NCBI GenBank assembly: GCA_029262915.1
Contig: JAJCYN010000187.1
Location: 1-6,496, forward strand
From: Flavobacteriales bacterium
GTDB taxonomy: Bacteria > Bacteroidota > Bacteroidia > Flavobacteriales_E > Vicingaceae
DNA: 6,496 bases
Reading direction: 5' to 3'
The notes below the pieces were generated by a model. It did not search any database, was not told the origin of the DNA, and worked only from the letters and a program-made list of their open reading frames with translations. The number at the start of each line of letters is the position of its first letter. Position 1 is the stretch's first letter. Made by a program: the position numbers and the translations under genes. Positions 1 to 5,143 of this stretch are shown one piece after another.

Positions 1-23
1 AATTTTTAAATAATTAATAACTA

Positions 24-51
24 ATTTGTATTGTGAATTCACAATACAAAT
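24..51. repeat. Perfect 28-bp palindrome, candidate operator
   Basis: The left half reads ATTTGTATTGTGAA and the right half is its exact reverse complement, with no central spacer (the centre is GAATTC). It overlaps the TTTG end of the leftward -7 box at 47-54 and would cover the transcription start, the classic place for a dimeric repressor site. The inner TGTGA/TCACA arms resemble CRP half-sites but are 2 bp apart rather than 6, so this is not a canonical CRP site. As RNA it would form a 12-bp stem with an AATT loop. That could instead end the 606-aa transcript or structure the 5' end of the leftward transcript, although no clean U-tract follows on either strand. The palindrome itself is certain; its role is inferred. 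Confidence 0.8.
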
Positions 52-77
52 ATAGTAAGGATTCCTAATTAAACAAA
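47..77 (-). promoter_or_regulatory. Bacteroidota-type promoter firing leftwards
   Basis: On the minus strand TTTG (74-77) is followed after exactly 19 bp by TATATTTG (47-54), a full match to the Bacteroidota primary sigma pattern TTTG-N19-21-TAnnTTTG. Transcription would start at about 40-43, inside the 28-bp palindrome. No start codon follows before the left edge, so the gene it drives begins outside the window with a leader of more than 40 nt. This is the best promoter match in the intergenic sequence of the window. Confidence 0.6.
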
Positions 78-178
78 TTATTTTGTGATTTTTAATGAAA
101 TAATTATAAAGTAGGGCAATCATCAAATTAAAAGAATTACAGTATCAGCAATATATTTCGTATTAAGAGTTAATTTAA

Positions 179-1999
179 TTACTTAGAAATAATTAGTTTC
201 TCTGTTTTGCTAAATTGTCCCGAATTAAATGTTAAATAGTAGATTCCATTTGACAAGTCAGATAAATTAATGGTTTTGGTTAATTTACTAGAAGAAGTAG
301 TATATTCTTTGGTTAACAATTGTCTTCCTACTGCATCAAATAACTTAAAATATATTGGTTCTTTTTGAAGGTTATTTAATACGAAAGTAAAATATGAACC
401 TGCTGGATTAGGGTAAATTTTCAAATCAAGATTGTTCTGGGATTTATTTTTTATTCCAACTACATTATTTCTTATCACTTCTACCATATGAAAAATGTCA
501 TTTCCATCTGCTTCACTAAAAAGAACTAAATCTTTTGTTGAATTAATAAAATCAGCATTATTTAATGTGAATGTTGCTTCTTGCCACAGTTGAGTATTGG
601 TTTTAGTAATGGTACCAAGCGTGGTTTCTCCTCCAGCATTTTCATAAAGTAATGACCAATTATCTGTTCCTTGATCAAAATAAACAACTCTGATTGTTAG
701 GTCTGTTCCATTAACTGTATTTCTAAAAGTACTATCTAATAAAAATTCCATACGGTTAGTTGCATTGGTTTCTCGAGCCCAATAGCTTTCTTTTTGAGAA
801 AGAGGTCCTATTTGAGTTAATCCTGTACTCGTATTGTCTGGATCTACCTGAGTGATATGCATCGTATAGTTAGCAGGACTTACATAACTTGGAAATGATG
901 TAGCTATATTCGTATCAATAAAAGCTGGTCGTAAAGCTATCCACGCTCCTGGACTAACAACAGGTGAGGCGTGGTATCCAGCATATTTAGTAGCAAATTG
1001 AAAAGAATCCCATAGCAAAGGGTCAGCTAAATCACCTCCTCTATAACATAAATAAGAAATACCTCTATGCATATTCCATAGTGCTTCCCAATATGCTCCT
1101 TCCTCACGACTTACAGAAGTATCTAATGGGTTGACTAATCCATTAAGATTTGCAAAATTTTCACTATGTCCTATTGTTGCACCAGTCCTACAGTATTCTC
1201 GAAATCCTGCAAATAATTCACTTCCCTCTTCTATGGGCTTTGCTGAAGTAGCAAAGAACCAAAATCCATCGTTTATATAGTTTTGGAAGAACCCAGAAGT
1301 CAAATTTGATTCTCTAAGAATCATCATCCAACCTCCATGTGCTACAAATGTTCTAACAGCTACTGGAATTTCTGGTAAAAAAGCTTTATGATATTCTATA
1401 ATAGAGTCCCCATAAGCTGTTGATAAAGCTGTACTTGATGGAGTTAGGTAATTATATCCAGTTCCTGTTGGAGCACAAGGAAATGCAGCTGCATCAGCCG
1501 AACTTAACCAATATTGTTCAGTTTGGGCACCATTCCAATTTTGCCTTATCATTAAAATATTATTTAAATAAGGAGAAGCTTTTAAATGGGTTGCAAGAGC
1601 TTGTAAAAAAGTTTTTGTATAATTCATATACTTTGGATCCCAAAACTGAGGGTACGGTTGACCTGCTAATGGACCCGATGTAAATGAACAAGTTGCCACC
1701 GAATCGAATATCCATAAAGGAACCTCCCCAACTTGAGCATTTACTTGTACTGTGGCCTTTAGCCCTAAAGAGTTCATAGTTGCTAATTGGTCATCTAATA
1801 TTGTCCAATCATATACTCCTGAGGCAGGGTTTAAGTCTATCCATTTTGTATAAACCTGACCTCCCTTTACGTGTGGTAATGAAAGAATAGAAGTATCTAT
1901 ACCTGGCCATATCGAATAAACACCTGCATCAGGTACTTGTGCTTTAAATGTTAATATGTTAATTAATAGTAATATTAAAATAGATGATATTTTTTTCAT
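179..1999 (-). CDS. Secreted glycoside-hydrolase-like TIM-barrel protein with T9SS type A sorting domain
   Basis: This 606-aa protein has a signal peptide at residues 1-20 (MKK, a long hydrophobic core, cut near FKA|Q). Residues about 24-350 look like a clan GH-A type (beta/alpha)8 barrel: the stretch NPASGVYDWTILDDQL (57-72), then GLKATVQVNAQVGEVPLWIF, is the usual entry of GH42-like and related barrels. Possible catalytic acids are E161 (GAQTEQYW) and E280 (IGHSENF). The standard NE acid/base motif is absent, so family and activity stay open. Residues about 376-510 (RVVYFDQGTDNWSLLYE and a long beta-rich stretch) look like a carbohydrate-binding or galactose-binding-like beta-sandwich. Residues about 525-606 are a T9SS type A domain (LKIYPNPAG, NGIYYLTF, KLIISK). 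The product should be exported by Sec, then T9SS, which removes the C-terminal domain. It is probably the last gene of an operon, 52 nt after a small membrane-protein ORF. There is no Shine-Dalgarno; the start is fixed by the signal peptide. Confidence 0.93.
   Translation of the reverse strand: MKKISSILILLLINILTFKAQVPDAGVYSIWPGIDTSILSLPHVKGGQVYTKWIDLNPASGVYDWTILDDQLATMNSLGLKATVQVNAQVGEVPLWIFDSVATCSFTSGPLAGQPYPQFWDPKYMNYTKTFLQALATHLKASPYLNNILMIRQNWNGAQTEQYWLSSADAAAFPCAPTGTGYNYLTPSSTALSTAYGDSIIEYHKAFLPEIPVAVRTFVAHGGWMMILRESNLTSGFFQNYINDGFWFFATSAKPIEEGSELFAGFREYCRTGATIGHSENFANLNGLVNPLDTSVSREEGAYWEALWNMHRGISYLCYRGGDLADPLLWDSFQFATKYAGYHASPVVSPGAWIALRPAFIDTNIATSFPSYVSPANYTMHITQVDPDNTSTGLTQIGPLSQKESYWARETNATNRMEFLLDSTFRNTVNGTDLTIRVVYFDQGTDNWSLLYENAGGETTLGTITKTNTQLWQEATFTLNNADFINSTKDLVLFSEADGNDIFHMVEVIRNNVVGIKNKSQNNLDLKIYPNPAGSYFTFVLNNLQKEPIYFKLFDAVGRQLLTKEYTTSSSKLTKTINLSDLSNGIYYLTFNSGQFSKTEKLIISK
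182..427 (-). other. T9SS type A C-terminal sorting domain of the 606-aa protein
   Basis: About 82 codons (residues 525-606) hold the three conserved blocks of the type A domain: LKIYPNPAG at its start, a middle FKLFDAVGRQLL strand pair, and the end NGIYYLTF...KTEKLIISK. The family is an Ig-like fold read by the outer-membrane T9SS translocon and usually cleaved by a gingipain-like sortase (PorU type) after export. The equivalent domain of the 940-aa protein shares the same blocks but differs in sequence, so this is not a recent copy. Confidence 0.93.
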
Positions 2000-2042
2000 A
2001 GTATTTAATTTTTTAGGTTAGACTTAACTACTTGAGTAAAGT

Positions 2043-2063
2043 TTAATTTTATTAAAAAATTAA
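2043..2063. repeat. A/T-only inverted repeat after the microprotein ORF
   Basis: TTAATTTT (2043-2050) pairs with AAAATTAA (2056-2063) around a 5-nt loop. The repeat overlaps the stop codon of the 38-codon ORF and sits in the 52-nt gap before the 606-aa gene. The stem has no G-C pair and no U-tract follows on the minus strand, so it is a poor intrinsic terminator. At most it may attenuate or mark a processing site, and it could be chance in such A/T-rich DNA. Confidence 0.3.
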
Positions 2064-2168
2064 CATCGAGATAACTCCATAAATAGCAAAAGACACTAAG
2101 AAAAACCAAAATAAATAAGCGTGAATATTCAGAGGCTTTTTGTGTGTTTTTACTGAATCTATTTTCAT
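2052..2168 (-). CDS. Putative single-pass membrane microprotein (38 aa)
   Basis: This short ORF begins only 4 nt after the stop of the 940-aa gene and is followed, after 52 nt, by the 606-aa gene on the same strand. The product has a hydrophilic, basic N-terminus (MKIDSVKTHKKPLN, four Lys and one His). An uninterrupted hydrophobic stretch follows, from about residue 15 to residue 38 (AYLFWFFLVSFAIYG, then VISMLIF), ending at a TAA stop. That is long enough for one membrane helix, and the positive-inside rule predicts the N-terminus in the cytoplasm. There is no cleavage site, lipobox or recognisable family. The tight downstream spacing suggests translational coupling, and the polar-then-apolar partition is unlikely for a random frame. 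It could still be a chance ORF, since A/T-rich DNA favours Phe, Ile and Leu codons. I infer a real but unnamed small inner-membrane protein. Confidence 0.5.
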   Translation of the reverse strand: MKIDSVKTHKKPLNIHAYLFWFFLVSFAIYGVISMLIF

Positions 2169-2172
2169 TTTT

Positions 2173-4995
2173 TTATTTACTAATTATTAACTTACTGGTT
2201 TTAGTATTTCCCTCTTGTGAGAATTTTACAAAATAAATTCCTTTTGAAAGTTTATCTGTCCTTATAGTGTTATGGTAATCATTAACCTTTTCATCCATTA
2301 CCAATTCTCCAATATGATTATAAATCTCAATCAGTAATTCCTTTTCTTCATTTCCTTTATAGGTAAAATTGAAAAAATCTACTGCTGGGTTTGGAAAAAG
2401 GGCTGAAATATCAAACATTTCTATAATTTCCGAATTAATAGCAATTACAGGTGAATATTCATATTTACCATCAAAATCGGTTTGTTTTAATCGATAATAA
2501 TTAATTCCCATATTAGGATCATCATCAATTAAAGAATAATGAAGTACAGTATTAGAGTTTCCTCCTCCTGATAGAGTTCCAATGCTGTTCCAACTAAAAG
2601 CATCATCACTTCTTTCCACAGTAAAAAAATCATTATTTATTTCTGAAGCTGTTTGCCACTCTAAGAAATTTACTACTCCATTATTTTTTCCTATAAATGA
2701 AATTAATTCTATAGGTAAAACAACATTGGTACAAACTATAATTGTATCAGATCCAGAAGCTTTAGCTGTAGTTGATGGGGTAGATGTAGCACTACCTGTT
2801 GCCACTGTTGCAGTAGTATTGCTTTTAAAAGTTGTTGGTGTAAGAATAGTTGTAGGAGCAACATTCATAACGTTACAATCTGTTGCTCCTGTATTATCGG
2901 TTTTAACAAAATACATATCATCTCCTCCTGTTGACCAAGAGCTTGTTGTTCCTCCAGCTAAATAACCTCCATCTGAAGTTTGTATAACGTTATTTGCACC
3001 TTCTGAGCTTGGTCCACCATACAGTTTAGACCAAGTCACATTCCCATTTACATCAATTTTTAACAATAATACATCAGTAACACCGAAACCGATATTGCGA
3101 ATTGTACCTGTAATAATATAACCACCATCCGTTGTAGCTTCTATTTTATTTGCAACATCCGTTGTTCCTCCTCCATATTGATATACTTTACTCCATACTT
3201 CATTACCATTACCATCCGTTTTTATTAATAATACGTCTTTACTAGAACCTCCTCCTCCCCAAGTTTCAGAATAACCTACAAAAATAAATCCGCCATCAGC
3301 AGTATTAAGTATAGATTTCGGAACATCAACACCAAAACCTCCATAGGTTTTTTCCCACACAATATTCCCTGTTACATCTAATTTAATAATCCAACAATCT
3401 GCTGTTCCTGTTGTTTGTCCTACTAAAGCATATCCACCACTACTAATTTCTACAATAGAATATGCCTTGTCAATATTCCCCCCATTATCGAATCGTTTTC
3501 CCCAGGTCAAATTTCCACTCGCATCAGTCTTAACAACAAATATGTCACTTAAAACTCCAACACCATAATACCCCGTAAAAATATAACCACCATCACTGGT
3601 CTGTTTTACATCATTAAATCGATCTGAATCTACTCCTCCATAAGTTTTTTCCCAAGAAATATTTCCATTTACATCTGTTTTAACAACATAAGCATCACCG
3701 CTCCCAGCACCAAGGTTTGAAGCAGCTCCTACTACAATATAACCACCACCATTAGTCTCAATTACAGCACGACCTCTTTCTGTACTTCCTGTTGTTCCAA
3801 AAGTTGTTGTCCAAACGGTATCTCCTTGGTTATTTAATTTTGCAAAAAATGATTGAGAATCTCCAAAAAAACCACATCCACCAATACTTGTTTCTCCAGT
3901 TACAAGAATACTTCCATCGGAAGCTTCAGTTAACCCCCAGCATTCATCTGAACACGTTGTTCCTAAGGAAAGTTGGTACAGTGCTGGAGCTCCAGCTATT
4001 TCTCTGTTTCCTGCTGGAGCTGTTGTGGTCGGGTTTTGTGAAGATGCATCTACTGTAATGGAAGGACATTCTGCATCTACAAAATTGCCAATTGTTGAAC
4101 CTGCCGTAACATCATAGGATAACCAAAAATAATTGTTTCCATTCAATAATGTTTGTGTTCCTGCAATTGAAAAAATACCATTTGGAGCTGCAATGGTTGA
4201 CCCAACCTGAGTTGTGGGAGAAAAAGTATTACTTGCTCCTGTGTACCACAGTTTAGCATTTGAAATATCAATCCCTGTATTGGTCGTTCCCGTAGTGTTA
4301 AAGTTGAATAATGTTACATCTATAGGGCCTATATTTCCTGAAGTTACAACTGTTAATCCTATTACTTGGTTATTTGTTGATCCTTGAAAAACATTTGTGA
4401 TATTGGCTTGAGTAGCTGTAGATGAAATATAAGTCATATTTCCATCTATTGGCCTATCTCCAGCAGGATTATTAGGGGAAGGTGTAAATGTGGTTCCAGG
4501 AACATTATCTTCAGTAAATGCTAGTCCGTTTGCAGGAACAAAAGCATCCGTTAAATCTCCAAGAGTTGCTCCTCCTGCTATATCATAAGCCAACCAAAAA
4601 TAAAAGGTATTTACAGCTGAAATATCTTGATTAAATATAAAAGTAATGGTGCCTGTTGGGTTAGCTATAGTTCCCAATAATGTGGTTGTTGCATAAACCG
4701 ATGAGTTAGCAGTGTAATATAGTTTTGCATTACTAACATCAACATTATTAGTGTTTTGCATTGTAAATTGAAAATCGGTAGCGGTTAAAGCTTTGTTTCC
4801 TCCTGCACTGGTTACAACAACATCGATTCGTAAAATTTGTTGATTTGTACTTCCTACTAAAACCGAACCTGTTTGTTGTACAACTTGAGTAGAACTAACA
4901 AGGTACTTTACAGCAAAACAATTAAAGGTCAATAGAAAAAATAGTGTTAAAACTATTAAGGAGATGTATGGAGTTATTCGTTTCAAAATATACAT
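2173..4995 (-). CDS. Large secreted protein: tandem BNR-associated domains, seven-repeat beta-propeller, T9SS sorting domain
   Basis: This 940-aa protein has a signal peptide at residues 1-28 (basic MYILKR, a hydrophobic core, cut near CFA). Residues 31-190 and 193-335 are two copies of one beta-rich domain, each with a SNAKLxYT motif, a YFWLxYD motif and a PAGxRxIxG end. This matches the N-terminal domain found before BNR-repeat neuraminidases (BNR_assoc_N type). Residues about 345-700 carry seven repeats of 48-56 aa with a DGGYIxxG strand and a D-x-x-GN-xxW-x-K-x-YGG turn, fitting a seven-bladed propeller. A Thr/Ser-rich linker follows (about 714-750), then an FnIII-like module common in Bacteroidota (EWQTASEINNDFFTVERS, then INYYRLKQTDFDGKYEYS). 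A T9SS type A domain ends the protein (about 863-940, LFPNPA to KLIISK). No sialidase Arg triad or Asp-box series was recognised, so I infer a surface binding or adhesion role rather than an enzyme. It is probably the first gene of the minus-strand operon. No Shine-Dalgarno is seen. Confidence 0.94.
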   Translation of the reverse strand: MYILKRITPYISLIVLTLFFLLTFNCFAVKYLVSSTQVVQQTGSVLVGSTNQQILRIDVVVTSAGGNKALTATDFQFTMQNTNNVDVSNAKLYYTANSSVYATTTLLGTIANPTGTITFIFNQDISAVNTFYFWLAYDIAGGATLGDLTDAFVPANGLAFTEDNVPGTTFTPSPNNPAGDRPIDGNMTYISSTATQANITNVFQGSTNNQVIGLTVVTSGNIGPIDVTLFNFNTTGTTNTGIDISNAKLWYTGASNTFSPTTQVGSTIAAPNGIFSIAGTQTLLNGNNYFWLSYDVTAGSTIGNFVDAECPSITVDASSQNPTTTAPAGNREIAGAPALYQLSLGTTCSDECWGLTEASDGSILVTGETSIGGCGFFGDSQSFFAKLNNQGDTVWTTTFGTTGSTERGRAVIETNGGGYIVVGAASNLGAGSGDAYVVKTDVNGNISWEKTYGGVDSDRFNDVKQTSDGGYIFTGYYGVGVLSDIFVVKTDASGNLTWGKRFDNGGNIDKAYSIVEISSGGYALVGQTTGTADCWIIKLDVTGNIVWEKTYGGFGVDVPKSILNTADGGFIFVGYSETWGGGGSSKDVLLIKTDGNGNEVWSKVYQYGGGTTDVANKIEATTDGGYIITGTIRNIGFGVTDVLLLKIDVNGNVTWSKLYGGPSSEGANNVIQTSDGGYLAGGTTSSWSTGGDDMYFVKTDNTGATDCNVMNVAPTTILTPTTFKSNTTATVATGSATSTPSTTAKASGSDTIIVCTNVVLPIELISFIGKNNGVVNFLEWQTASEINNDFFTVERSDDAFSWNSIGTLSGGGNSNTVLHYSLIDDDPNMGINYYRLKQTDFDGKYEYSPVIAINSEIIEMFDISALFPNPAVDFFNFTYKGNEEKELLIEIYNHIGELVMDEKVNDYHNTIRTDKLSKGIYFVKFSQEGNTKTSKLIISK
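2176..2409 (-). other. T9SS type A C-terminal sorting domain of the 940-aa protein
   Basis: Residues 863-940 hold ISALFPNPAVDFF, the middle block LLIEIYNHIGELVMDEKV and the end KGIYFVKF...KTSKLIISK, the standard three-block pattern. It directly follows the FnIII-like module, the usual arrangement in Bacteroidota secreted multidomain proteins. It predicts Sec-dependent export, then T9SS passage and removal of this domain. Confidence 0.93.
2896..3963 (-). repeat. Seven in-gene propeller repeats
   Basis: Seven diverged repeats of about 150-168 bp encode the propeller blades. The DGG-type strand starts near residues 357 (EASDGSILVTGE), 413 (ETNGGGYIVVGA), 465 (QTSDGGYIFTGY), 516 (EISSGGYALVGQ), 564 (NTADGGFIFVGY), 620 (ATTDGGYIITGT) and 672 (QTSDGGYLAGGT). 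The GN-xxW-xK-xYGG turn is clear in blades 2 to 6, weaker in blade 1 (GDTVWTTTFG), and lost in blade 7, where the sequence passes into the Thr-rich linker. The count of seven and the even spacing fit one closed propeller. Blade identity at DNA level is moderate, so recent expansion is not indicated. Confidence 0.85.
3991..4905 (-). repeat. Tandem duplication of BNR-associated N-terminal domain
   Basis: Two adjacent domains (residues 31-190 and 193-335) align along their length. VDVSNAKLYYTANS matches IDISNAKLWYTGAS, FYFWLAYDIAGGATLGD matches YFWLSYDVTAGSTIGN, and NPAGDRPIDG matches APAGNREIAG. The first copy is longer by about 17 residues. The relation is plain in protein but much diverged in DNA, so the duplication is old. 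In the known family this domain sits before BNR sialidase-type propellers; its own function is not established. Confidence 0.82.
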
Positions 4996-5015
4996 TGTTT
5001 AGGTTATTTCTAAAT

Positions 5016-5047
5016 CAAAATTCTTCTTTAACAAGTGTATACACAAA
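5016..5047 (-). promoter_or_regulatory. Candidate promoter of the 940-aa gene and its operon
   Basis: On the minus strand TTTG (5044-5047) is followed after 20 bp by GAATTTTG (5016-5023), a match to TAnnTTTG at five of six fixed bases. The start would fall about 10-15 nt before the ATG at 4995, giving a very short leader. A 10-bp palindrome, GTGTATACAC (5035-5044), lies in the spacer next to the -33 element and could be an operator. The match is imperfect in A/T-rich DNA, so this is tentative. Confidence 0.35.
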
Positions 5048-5079
5048 ACAAATTTCTAAAATTTACATAAGTCCAATTG

Positions 5080-5108
5080 TTTGTTATAATTTAGTATTAC
5101 TATATTTA
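5080..5108 (+). promoter_or_regulatory. Candidate promoter of the rightward TPR-like gene
   Basis: TTTG (5080-5083) is followed after 17 bp by TATATTTA (5101-5108), one base from TAnnTTTG and at the short end of the spacing reported for Flavobacterium. The start would be near 5113-5116, about 30 nt before the ATG at 5144. An alternative -7, TAATTTAG (5087-5094), lacks a well-placed -33 element. The 148-bp divergent region is the only plausible place for this promoter. Confidence 0.35.
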
Positions 5109-5143
5109 TATAGTTATTTATTAGTAATAGGTACAAAAGTCCA

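Noticed and set aside
30..45. CRP site suggested by TGTGA...TCACA in the palindrome
   Set aside because: The half-sites are separated by 2 bp instead of the 6 bp needed for CRP/FNR-family dimers in their usual geometry.
1..123. Minus-strand frame open from an ATG at 121-123 to the left edge (41 codons)
   Set aside because: It runs straight through the promoter and palindrome, its composition is that of A/T-rich spacer, and its translation shows no motif. With the end unseen it cannot be excluded, but nothing supports it.
162..174. Short inverted repeat ATTAA-GAG-TTAAT just after the 606-aa gene as a terminator
   Set aside because: A five-pair A/T stem without a following U-tract is too weak; the palindrome at 24-51 is a better, though unproven, end point.
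1420..1683. Plus-strand 87-aa ORF
   Set aside because: It lies wholly antisense to the barrel domain of the 606-aa gene and has no protein-like features; it is a shadow frame.
2582..2965. Plus-strand 127-aa ORF rich in Val, Ala and Leu
   Set aside because: It is antisense to the Thr/Ser-rich linker and FnIII-like module of the 940-aa gene. Its apparent hydrophobicity is the complement of Thr/Ala codons.
2896..3963. CRISPR-like regularly spaced repeats on the plus strand (recurring ataaccaccatc-type words)
   Set aside because: They are diverged codons for DGGYI in the propeller blades, with about 150-bp spacing and an intact reading frame throughout.
3792..4058. Plus-strand 88-aa Leu-rich ORF
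   Set aside because: It is antisense to the start of the propeller and the end of the second N-terminal domain; a shadow frame.
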